From NCBI GenBank assembly GCA_023376005.1, contig CM042157.1:55215732-55279731 (forward strand): DNA of 64,000 nt, read 5' to 3'. Position numbers and translations under genes: made by a program. Shown here one piece after another: positions 12,901 through 26,200 of this stretch; within the stretch, counting starts at the first letter, position 1; every line of letters begins with the position of its first letter. Origin of the DNA: Doryteuthis pealeii. Its lineage: Eukaryota; Mollusca; Cephalopoda; Myopsida; Loliginidae. The notes below the pieces were generated by a model that did not search any database, was not told the DNA's origin, and worked only from the letters and a program-made list of their open reading frames with translations.

Positions 12901-15900
12901 ATTGTATATTTATATTTGCATTTTTTGTGTATTTGTTTTTTTAGAGTTTTTCTTTTATTGATTGATTGATTTTAACAGCATGTCAACTAGTTTAAGGTAA
13001 TTTTATGCTTTGAGGTTAAGGAATTGCATTCATTGTATATTTATATTTGCATTTATTGTGTATTTGTTTCTATAGCACAGCTATACAATATCAAGTTTTC
13101 CTAATATTAATATAAATAATTTGCACAGAGTTGTATGGTTTCAAGTATTCTTTCCTTTTTTATACTAATATTATCTTATTTTAAACATTCTTCTGTCAAA
13201 AGTATTTGTTGATAATAATCAAAAATATAAACTTTCACACTTAGCTTTTCAATATACAAATACTGATCTTTATCATTGATTTAACAAATGACAATGATTG
13301 CTCTAGAGTGAAAAATATATTTTTTCTTTTTTTTTTTTTTGCTGGTGACATTAAGTTCTAATGGAATCCATTAACATCATAAACACCTTCACTTAAAATG
13401 GATTCATATCTTTAGTGATATTATTTTCTTTTTTCTTTCAAATAACATCAAACTTTATAAGACTTTAAAAAAAGACAGTTAAAATGAAATGATGAATGAT
13501 ACATTGATACATAATGCACATTTACTTTATTATATTATTATCAGAATATTTAAAGAAACAAATCTGAACAGACTTTTATAAAGTTTGTGATACAAATTAT
13601 ATAGATATTTCAAAACATGTTTTAGATTCATTTTATAAATTGTAAGAACAAAAAAATATTCCTCACTATTTATTTTAAATTTCCATTATAAGAACTTATC
13701 AAAAAATATTGTTGTTTTTTTTTTCAGAAGTCAGTTTATGACAGTTTCATTTTCATAAAACTATTTTCAAAATTCATTAAGAACAAAATACAGAGGACCT
13801 TTTACCATTTACTGTTGATAATTTACTGATTGAAATTATCTAAATAATCAATAAAATTACATTGAGTTAAATTGTTTGAAATAATATATACATGAAATTC
13901 AAGAACATATTTCTTTGAAAACTAAATAAATATCAATATTAATAATTCAGTGTTAATCTATATAAATAATCAAGAAGAGTTTGATTGTCAGTTCAAGCTT
14001 TAAGAGCTCTGATTTGCCGCCATTTAGAATAGCTTCATAACAAATGTGTTTGCATGATTAAAATAATTTTGCTATAAACCAATTCCAAACAATTTACATT
14101 TATGGAAAAATATTCTGTAAAAAAAAAATTATTTTGCTTTTTTAAAAAAGATTTTCCTTGCTCGTTGAATATTCCTCATATATATATATATGATGGTAGA
14201 TCAAAATGTTCATAGATTGATACAGCATTATTAACAAAATTTTGCCATTAAATTTTTACTGTATAATGTTCAATTTATGTGAAGCATTCACAAACAAGGT
14301 TATAATGAAAAATATTTGTTGCATGTGTACATGTGTTCAAATATATGAATGAAATTAACAAAACTTTTTAGAGAATAAAAAAGAAAAAAAATTGTAAATG
14401 ATTTTTGAAAGCAGATATTTACTTTTCTTTTGTTTCCAGCATAGAAAGGTAAAGAGTGATTAGTTCAAGGTAGCTTGTTGGGGTGATGTAGAAATGTCGC
14501 TTCAATGTTTGGTAGAAAATCTCAGCCATTTCAAAGACACTGGTGTGAATTGTCACACACATTTCTCCAAGTTTCTCCTATAATAACAAACAATATTTCA
14601 GTTATAAAAAAAATAATTTTAATATTATTATATACTATTATTATATAATCTTTTTTTTTCTTCAAGTGTTTTGTCAAAGTCCAAGAGATCAGATTTACAT
14701 ATGATCAATAACCTGTCAATTGCAGTTCATGCCTTTTCTATATGTATATTGACATTCTATAGATGAGATATTACTACCTAGGTATGTGAACTGGTCTACT
14801 AATTTCAGAAGTTTAACATTTAATGTGGAGATGATTTCATTTTGTTAACTCTTGTGGACCCCTACACATGGGCAAATCAGTATTGGCCTACCAGTAAAGA
14901 CTTACATACAACAGCTGTGTACAGACAGTGAATTGAGTTGAGGGGCAATGAAAGAATGGATGGCATGAGTGGATCAGCAAGACTTGATATATTGATAAAT
15001 ATATATAAACACACATACATACCTACATACACACTATGGTTTGGTTTGGTTTGGTTTGGTTTCTTTGTTTAATGGCATATCAAAGTACATGGGTTATTTC
15101 AACCAAAGTAATCTTTGTAGAAGAACTATTTAACCCATATCTGGGGGGGGGAGGTGTTTTTATACTGTTCCCAAAGGTATTAGTCTGAAAGTGAATCTAA
15201 TAGCAAGACTGGGATCTGAACTCCCTTACTACAATGTCTCAGTCCAGCACATTAGCCATTATGCCATGGGGATTCCCCCATAAATACTATTAGAAAGCAA
15301 GGAAATACAAGTTTTCATAGAAATCTCTTATTTCAAAGTAAGTACTTAGCAAGATGAGATTCAAAAGACTTGATGAACATGGTTTTTATAAGAAATTCCT
15401 GGTGATACTAGGAGGCATAGATCTTATCTGAACACTTTCTATGAAAATAATACTAAAAAGTGATAGACTAGTAATATAATACTAATGATGAAGTATAATA
15501 GAATTTGATAATTTGCTTTTGAAGCATTGTTAAGTATATTATTATTTATATTTTTGAAGGCAATTACAATGTGTATATCGTATAAAATTTGATAATTATT
15601 GAAAATTTCTGCCAATATAATGAAAATAATGATGAAGTGTTTGAAGAGATGCAAAGAGTTCTTCGCCAAACATTTAGTTGTGTATCCAATCAAGCAAACA
15701 ATCCTCCATTTTTAGAGGATCTGACACATCTATAAACATATAAAGAAGTGAGGTTAGTTGCTTTTACAGCACATCAACTTTTGTTGGGTTATTTATTGCC
15801 GAAGTCAGTCTTTTTTTTTCAAATAATAATATGGTTTCAAATAACTAATGATAATACAGGGTGTGGCAGAAATACCTCCATTTTAAATTGTTACTTGTGT

Positions 15901-18900
15901 GTTTCAAGTGAACTTAAGCAAGTGGCAGTGGTAGCTCTATCTAGCTAATGTCTTACCCTTTTTTATTTAGATACAATCAGTTATGATCAAGCTTTGGATT
16001 GGTGCACACTATGCATTTGCTGTTGAATTGGTTTTTTTTAAGACTGGTGAATTTGTAATTGTTACATAGAGAATCTTTTGTGTTCATTTCATGTTACATC
16101 AAAATGATGGTATTCTGGATAGAAAATCGATACTGCTATGGAATGCAATTTCTATCTATAACAGCATCATTCTCAAGTTCTCTTGCAGCTAGTATTCCTA
16201 TCTAATACTAATAATTTATATTCAATATGGTTTTAAGTAACTATTCCGATTTCACATAAATAATAATAATGATAATAATAATAATAATCATCATTTATAA
16301 ATAATTATAGCTTCAAGTAACTACACTTAATTCAAATAATTTGTACACTGTTATGTTTTCAAAAATTCTTATCTAGTAAAGATAATTTTCAAACACCTCC
16401 ATTTGACCCATAGATGGGACCCCTAACAGGTACTATTATTACGAGTAAGAGTAGACATGGGAGTAATAAAGGAGTACTCCTTAGAACTCCAAAATTGGAG
16501 CCTCACCAGTTTAATGTCATTATGAGGATACCCCCAAGGTGTCCCATCATGGTGTAATAGTTAACAAGTTAGTCTTGAAGATCCATTACTATTGAAAACA
16601 AGTTTGATCCTCACTGAATGCTTCATAATTGCAACCTTGCATCACATCTGGTCCATTACAAACAGGTTGAGTAAATATCAACCCAGAACTCCTTATTTGG
16701 GAGAAGGTCTTTAGAGGATTCTATGAACTACCCTAGAGACTCCAACTCATGGTTTTGAATTCATAGTTTTTCCTTCTCCTAAGTCAATTGCCCTACCATA
16801 GTTAGATAACAATCGACCCTACTATTTTGCCCATAATTGGATGTGGGTATGAAGAAATAGATACATGCCTTTCCCAGGAGCATTAGCACAAAGTGAAATA
16901 TAAGCCACCTTTTCCAGAATTTGTATTTGGCTCACTAAATCCATTTTCCTCAACACTAACCACTACACAATGTGCTTTTCTACATAGTTCTTTATAATTA
17001 CAAACAAAAACTAATGAAATAATAATGAAGAAAAAAGCTTACTTTCATTTCATCATTAAATGAACCGACATCTTTGAGGTAGGAATGCGACACAGCAAGC
17101 AAGGCTTCTTCTGGCCATTCTGTAAACCAGTCAATAATACAGCAATTGACCAAGGAAGGAAACATGCGACAACGAGATCTAAAACTACTACCCACAGGAC
17201 TCATGCATAGCACAATATGCAAGTTGTTTCTAGAAATAGAAAAAAAAAACATTAAACAGTTAAGTACAACATAGAGTCGGAATAAATAAAGACAAAAGAT
17301 GAAAGAAATACAAACTGAGAAAACAAGATTCATAAAGCAAGAGAAAAATTACAATTCTATTAGACAACATGTTAATATATTTGGTTGCCAGTATAATAGC
17401 AGTCCATGATGATACTGATGCATCTATTTAGGAAGGAAAAAAGGATTCTAATTATCATTTCATAGTTGTTTTCATTATATCAAGAATGGAAATTGCTTTA
17501 TTCTTTGAGAACATTTTAAATGTATTCCTAAATCAAAAATCTCATGATGATGTGCTATTTTTACTATATATATATATATCAAAAGGTTGAAGAGAATGTT
17601 TACATTGTTAATGAAATATTGACTTAAGATAAACAATCTTTTCAAAATTTTTAAATAGGAATGCTAGTTTTCAAATATCAAAACATTGTTATAACATAAT
17701 CTTTTGTGTACATATATTTCCTTCCTTTGGGGAAAATTAGAAATACATGCCTAATAAGTATATTTATTTTAAATACATGTTCCAATACTATGAATCTATA
17801 ATCAAAACACTTAGTGTTGGTATATTTTGTCAAATATTAATAAATCATCCTCATTTCTTCTATTTTTCACTCTGACTTATTTTTCAACAGTAAGTATGTA
17901 GTTACAAAGTATATTTTATAATAATATACTTATAATAATAATATACATAGAAAACCATTAAGATGTAGGGATACAATACATAATTATATTCCTTAGAGAA
18001 TTGGCATGTCCATTAGAGACTCCCATAGGGTGTCACATGACAGTCCAGAACCTATTCCTCTTTTCACCTCTGTTCTTTGAATGCTGTCTCTGATCCTGTC
18101 AGGGAATGGTAAAGCCACATGGCCTTCTTACCTACACACAACAATAAGCCTTTTTTCACAATTGCAGGACTCCTTGTTATAGGTTCTAGAACCTGTTTAG
18201 GAAGTGGGTACTTGTCAGGATTCAACAAATAATTATCTTCCAGGGTCCCACTGATTTTAGGAAATCATTTTCCAGGATGTTTCCAGAACATTCTAAAAAT
18301 TTTCCAGGACAGCACTTGTTCATGGCAATTTCATAATTAAATCGATATCAATCTAATATCGACACATTTAGACAGTTTATTCTTACTGATGCATTTTAAT
18401 ATTCATTCATTAATAAATCAAGACTGAAAATTTCATTAAAATTGGATAATTCCCTGAATTTTGATAATTTTTTTTCAATGGAAGGGATTAAATTTATTTA
18501 TTAAAATACGTCTGTGAGTCCAAAACTGGCAGTACCTAATATTTGAAATTTGAATTTGTGTTTTGTAAAAATTAAACGAGGAGGGGGTAAAATATCTAAA
18601 TCGATCTGCTGATAAAAAGCTGGGGGGGGGGAGACATTGTAAAATATCTACATTAATTTGACGACTCAGAAAATATCTATGTTTGACAACAAAACAATAA
18701 AAAAAATCCTGTTGTCTTTTGCAAAAAATATCTTTTAAAAGTAATATTTTATTGCTTTAAATACCAAACATTTTTATTAAAATCCAATAAATAGCCGATT
18801 TGGGAGGATTTAAAAAAAAAAAAAGGGAGCTTTAGTGGAGGTTTTAAATATGTAATATTTGATTGAATGAATAAATATTGAACAAATAAATTAACAAAAA

Positions 18901-21900
18901 TTCCACATCATAAATATATTCTTATTAGAATAATAGACTTCCCGAACTTACAGAATAAAGCAATTTCCAATCAAATTTGCAACTGAACATAATTTTTTTA
19001 ATCATCCAGATTCTTAATACAACTGAGATAATTGTGAAATGCTAATTAGAATCATTCACTGTTTCTGAAATAGAAGCATAGATATCATCATAGATTGCTG
19101 TTACAAAGGGAATTGAATGTGTTCCTGGATTGTCTAGTTTTCTATAAACTTAACAAGAGAAAAAATATACTGCTTTCTTACTTTTTTGTTTCTAGTAAAA
19201 TATCACCACTCATCAAAAAGAACACAACTGAAATTCTGTTAATACCTGATTCTGTTGATAGCAAAAGCAAGGATTTGATCTCGGCTTTGCTCATTGATAC
19301 CAGCTTCTTTTGCATCGGAACGACAGGCTGTGACCAATCTTTCAACATCTTCTGATTCCAGGAGATTGGGAACTTCCCCAGAATTGAGGATGTTATTGAT
19401 ATCTTCCAAAAATTCTTCCTTTACTATCTGATCATTAAATAAACAAATAAATTTATGTAAGTCATTGAATAAAGATGAAAATGAAAATAAAATAAATATC
19501 AATCAATCAAAATTATCAACAAATTTTCATAATATCTGTCAATATTTCTGGAGGTGAGGCATTATTATTATCATTCTCTATATATTGCTGACTGCTATAC
19601 TCACAACATTTCAGCGGCTGTAGTCTCTAGCCTTCATTATGTGTCTTTTGTCATATTTGGTAACTTTCTAGGAATTCTGAAGTAAACCCATTATTTAAGC
19701 ATGCTCAATTTACAGAGATTTTTGTAAGTGCGTAAATTGTTAAAAAATATTTTAAAACGTAATTAAAAAATGAAAAATGATCTTTTTACTGTTTTCTTTT
19801 ATGTTTAATATAAAGAACAATTCCAAGTTTATGTGTTAAAAAAAAGAAAAAACAAATTTCTATTACATATAATGTACATTTTTGCATTTTAAATAAATTT
19901 ACAATAAATTCTTAATCTTTGTTGACATAGTTATAGCATCTTGGCACAAAAAATCAGAGTACCGTCATTTTCTATGGAGAATCATACATGTAATAATTTT
20001 TAGTCTGAAACGAAAACAAATTACTAATATTAGCATTTTGTTGATGCCTTAGTATTTAACTCTTAATATTATTGAAGAAGAAAAAGAGTTGGTAAAATCA
20101 AAATTAGAATGTTAAAAATTATTTACAATAGAATTCTATCAGAAACATTATAAAAAGCAAAACTTTTTATGGTGTATTTATTTTGTCAAGTTAAAAAAAA
20201 TAATTGTGCTATATAGTATATTCTGCTTCTTTTTCAAAGACATGATGAAAAGAATTTTGACACTGGAGGAATATACAAAAGCTTTCTGAAAAGTTCTTGG
20301 CAATTCCAAGAACGGGATGACCTTAACCAGGGCTTCTCAAACTTTTTACTTGATGCACACCTAACCAAATTCAATTTCCATTTACCCCCAAATAAATTAA
20401 TTTAATATTAAATTACAAAACATAACTAATTCACCAGTGTTTAATATAATTTACATGAGAAAAGAATCAGTAAACTATAAATGTAAACACACCTTTCATT
20501 CTTGAATAATTTTTTAATGGGAAAAATGGGTTTAGTGGGAACTGAGATCACAAATATTAGGTTACAGGTTTGACTTCTATGTTCAAAGTGTTTCTCTGTT
20601 TACTTAGTAAATAATGCACTTGGCTAACCCCAGATTCCACCATATACGAACTTGGAAAAGTTAATAAAATGGGCTTAATAGTCACACAAAGCTTGCAATA
20701 TTTTGCTACAGTGTTTTCCTTTATTTAGTAATATTCAATTCCTTTAAATATCTACATAGACTTCGCTTCAATATTGAAAGTCATTTTAATAAATTCTTCT
20801 TTATGAAAGAGGTTCAAATTTGCACTTTCCACTTCAACATCAAATAGAGAAATAATCCAGTGAGGAATTTCCATGTTTAGAAGATCTTTGAATTAAGCTT
20901 TACATTTTTCTTACAAATTGTTAATGTAATTTATATGGATGAACAATTTGTTATTCATAAATCCAAACTAGTAAATTCCCCTCCATGTGGACCCCTATGC
21001 TTTTATTCCCACCCCCCAATAGTCTATAAGGACCACTTTGAGAAGTATTAACTTTGAGCCATTTTATCCCAGAGTTCACTTGACTTGTAATGGTTAGCAA
21101 GCTAAACCAGTGGGCCATTGTTAATGAGTTTGATTCTCACAGAGTGCTCCATACTTTTGGCCTTCTGCTAAAAATATGCTAAACTTAATAAATGGCTACA
21201 AAAAGTTCAACACATTTTGCACTTCTTTCTCTAGTTTCTTTAATCCTTAAAAATAATTTTAAATTAAAAAAAGTTAATTTTGAAAATATTTCAGCACTCT
21301 GTCATATAGAATTTTGCTGAAGTAACACAGGTTTAGCTGTGACAGAAAATGAGGTGTCAGGTGTTTTGCATTTAATTAGCAATATATACAACACAAGCAG
21401 CTTTAATTATCCTGATAATTAGTTGAAACTTGAGATTTCAAATATTTGCCAAAATTGACCAATAATTAGATTCAATTTTTCTTCCATTAATTCTTAAAGC
21501 ATTTTTTACTCATTTTTTTCCTGTGTAATACTTGACAAATTTACCTGTGTGTCAGTAAATAGAAAGACTGTGTTTTCATTTCTGCACCCAGCTATGTCAT
21601 ACAACTTTTTCAAGTCATCATGAAAGGCTGCATAGTCATAACCACGACGCAACTCAATTTGAAAACACTGATAACCACAAATAAAGGCAGCCAACCTGAA
21701 GAGGGAAATTAAAGATCAATTTTATTGAAAAAAAATAAATGAATAAAATAATAAGAATATTATGAGACAACTTTGAATACATAGAAAATATACTCATTCT
21801 TTTTCTGAGATTTTACAATAATCAGTAATTATGACATGGCATTGTGAACAAAGATTAAGGGTGTGGTCCACATTCACTGCAGGTATGTCTGTGGCTGATA

Positions 21901-23208
21901 AGGCCAATGTGGGACAGGCAAGCATGGTCACAACAGCTTTAGTTGAAGGTCTGATGGCATAGTGTTGTAGTATCTACACATGCAAATCTATACCAACCTT
22001 TGGTAAATATCTACACATGCAAATCTATAGCAACATTTGGTAAATATCTACACATGCAAATCTATAGCAACATTTGGTAAATATCTACACATGCAAATCT
22101 ATAGCAACATTTGGTAAATATCTACACATGCAAATCTATAGCAACACTTGGTAAATATCTACACATGCAAATCTATAGCAACATTTGGTAAATATCTACA
22201 CATGCAAATCTATAGCAACATTTGGTAAATATCTACACATGCAAATCTATAGCAACATTTGGTAAATATCTACACATGCAAAGCTACATGATTATGGCTT
22301 TGGCAAATAAATTGATTATGAAAGTATATAAAAAGTTCATTTTCAAAAAATTTGGAAAATGTTTTATCTTAGCAGGTGACATTCAATGTTTTTCGAAACA
22401 TACAAAAATTGATATTTGTTTACTTCAATATTTTCAGTTTTTTCAGTTTTAACCTGTTTTACCTAGAAAGAATAGATCCTTATTAAATGATTTTTCTTTA
22501 TGTAATACATGCAAAATATTGTGTGTTACATGTACACACTCATATACTGTGATTATCCATAAGCATTCATTTACTAATATTAAGCTTAGAATTGCAACAA
22601 CTCTATCTAGGTATATTTGGGATTTAAAAGATAAAAATATGACACCAATTATTGAATGGAATATTCTAAAAAAATCAAATGTGTGAAGATCTCTAAATGA
22701 TCCATGCTACCTTTGTCTACAAGAAAAGTTAAGTATAATTAAATTCCTGGATAAGAAAAACCTTTTAAATAATAGATTTGAATCAATCTGCAATTGTAGA
22801 CATAGAATAGTTATTCATTTTAAATAGGATAAATACTAAAAAGAACAATAAAAACTATGAATTAGTAATATTAATCCCCTAAAATATAATTAAAATTAAA
22901 TTTTAACTGCTTTTGCTAACTATTATTTATAATTAGAATTGAATTGATAACAATATAGAAATGAGAATTAAGGAATGAATACACGTGTGGAACAATACAT
23001 TGTTTTTTCTCAATTTTCACGTGCAGGCCGCATGCAAAGATTGAGAGAAAAATAACGTAGCGTTCAACTGTTATTATCTGAAAAATATCTTTAATTTAAC
23101 TATGGAATTACATCAACTTAGTTAACGTAGGTTAGGGTCCTGAAGAAATCATTTAAATTTGATTGAAACCATGGTAGACCCTTTATTTTCCTCTGATAAT
23201 ATTATTAG

Positions 23209-23251
<43 letters not shown>

Positions 23252-26200
23252 TAAGAATAGGAGTAAAACCAACAAATTTATCACAGTGCTCAATATGCAA
23301 AAATGCAGAGCAAATATTACAGTAACAAAATATTTTAAGATTAAAAAAAACACAATTTTGAGTTTCATAGAATTGATCTTCAGATAATTATTTTCAACCA
23401 ATGTTTATATATACAAATATTCACCTACAAATAAATTCCTTCTTCTATGAGTGAAAAGGGATAAATTGCCATGAATTAAAATTCTTTACAATTTTCTTTT
23501 CAATTTCATTAAACAAACAAAATGTTTCTAAATCTCATTATTTTCTTTTTTCACAACCAGATGATACCTTCCAAATATGAATAATGCCATCCCTGATTAG
23601 ATTAATGTTAGAGCCATATACATTATTTTATATTTCAATCACAGTTATTCAAAATCAATCAAAAGATTTAACTATTGTCTAAAGAATGAAATTTCTGTGA
23701 AAAAGTTCAGATTTTTCTTACCTGGTGACCGACTGTTTGCCGGTTCCCCCAACCCCAACAAGAAGAGCATTACCATGTTCCTGTCTTATCATGCGCACAA
23801 CTCTAGATATGTGTTGTAGAACGTCTGTGAAGAAGACCAATTTCACTTCTCTTGTTGATTGCAAGTTGAAACCTTCAAGATACTGCAAATAGAGTGAAAT
23901 AGTGTGAAAACCTGAGAGGACACATGTGGAAAACTCAAGAATCTATTAATTAATGATCTTATAAGAAATTTTGCATTCTGGAGTTGAATGTAAGTGTGCT
24001 TGATTTGTCCAGTGTTAGGCATTTATTAATAAAGGAGTATTGCTTGAGTAGGTTCTAGAATTGAAGAAGATAAAAAGTGGGTATCTGCTCTGATAAGCAT
24101 GTGTTGAGATACAAGTATACTTGTCCAACACTGATAGAAGCTAAAGTTCAAAATTCAACAATAGAATTAACAGATTTTAGTTCATCTAACCCTATCTAAT
24201 TAAGAAAGCTTTTAATTAAACTGCATTAGTATAGCCAGATGGTCATTGCTTATAATCAAAGATGACCGTCCCACCAGTTCTGAGTAGTGCTCTGAGTCCA
24301 GAGGTGACTGATGGGCATAATATGAGCGTAACAGTTGCCGCAACATCAGACCAAGTGTCAAGAGTTTAGACTAGGGCTTTTCAAACTTCTTACTTGATGC
24401 ACCTCTTGCCACTAAATTTAATTTCTGTTCACCCCCAAATAAATTAATTGAATATTGCTGAATTTTTTTCTTAGTCCTACTGGAAACCATGATGAAAGGG
24501 GTTGATGTTTTTTTTAATGTTTTTGGTTTCAAGATTAATTTTTTTACAAAATACAGAAAATAATTGATTAACTGATTTTCATGGCATATCAACCCAACAG
24601 GGTTATTTTTAAAATATTCAAAAATATATTGTTCTATTAGCAAAATAATCTAATTGGTTAATAGACTTAGTTTTTGAAATCTGCTTTGAAAGGAAATTTC
24701 TAGTTTGAGGAGAAATATTTAAAAAAATGTCTTCATAATTAGAAATTCCATTAATTATTTTGAACAGGTCATCTTTTAATTGGTTCTTTCTCTTGTATCT
24801 TCATAGATTCCTTGATTCATAAATTTCCTCCCTTTATAAACTCTTTGCAATAAACAATCAGTAAGAAAAAAAAATCTAGCCTATTTCATAAATCTTTAAT
24901 AACTTTTATAATTTTTTAAGGCAACAGATGACATCCCACAAATAATACATATAAAACAGTCAACATGGAGTTTTTATTTTTTGTATGAATAATGAAATTC
25001 TAAATTTATCTTTACCAGACAATAATGGTCCAAATTGACTACTAACTACTTTACATCATTGCCCATTATTATCAATTTTATAAATAGACTGTTCAGTTTT
25101 TAATTTCTGCAATGAAATAAAATATAAAAACTTGGAAAAGAAAATTATCAGTAGAATCAATAAAAATTATTCTCCAGAACAATGAAAACATTCAACAGAA
25201 GAAACATTCATGAGACCGAAAAAAAATAGTCTTATCAATTATTGGTATGCTTGGTGTTAAAGAAGATATTTAGGTGAGTTCCCATTCACCAATGACCAAT
25301 ATTAGCATTAGTATATCTGTGATATATTAACACTGAACACAATGGAAGGAAAGTAATGTATTTGAACATATAACCTTTTATATGCATAATGTACATGGCA
25401 ATGGTATTAAAAAGAAAGAATACACAAACGTGTCCCAATAGCTAGAAATATATACATACCCTTCTATGAACAAGCAATATGTGGAAGGGATACAAAGTGG
25501 AATAAACCTTACTTGATGAGAGAAAATAAAATAGCCACATGGCTTTACCTGGCAGAGTTCAAGAAACATATCTGCTGTTCAAAGAACAGAAGCAACAGAG
25601 ACCAAGAATGGATTTCTGTGACTGCCATGTGACATCTCACAAAGTACCCAACAGATATGCCCATTATCTAAGGGAGATAATTATTCATTGTCTCAACAAT
25701 TATATTTATAGTAGGGAACTTTGTCTTTCTTCTTTAGATGGCCAAATGTTTTGATGTAAAGCAACCCAATTTGATATGCACAATTGTTAGACCTACAAGA
25801 AGGTTGTAATATTATTTTTTTAAAGTCTTCATTAGAGAGAAAGGTGAGGGCTCTCATCAAGAGGATATATCTAACAACAGATAATAAGCAAGAAGCCATG
25901 TTGCTGCAAGACATAACTAATTGTATAGAAACTTCAAAAGAAAAACAATTAACAATTTATCTTACTAGAATAATAATTCATATTTAATTAAACATTATTA
26001 ATTAGGTTTTTAGCTGGAGCTGTAAAGTAATTACATGGCATTATTGTTTAGTCAAACCACAAATCCAGACAAAAGGCAGTTTAAAATGATAAATCTCTTA
26101 AGTGTCTCTCAAAAAAATATTTCCCTACAAAACTGAATTTTTTTGGTATATCTGAACCACCTGGGTGCCATGAGAAAAAAATTGAAAAAAGTTTTCATAT

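Noticed and set aside
21971..22290. CRISPR array
   Set aside because: The 37-base units are contiguous without variable spacers, and the window is eukaryotic.
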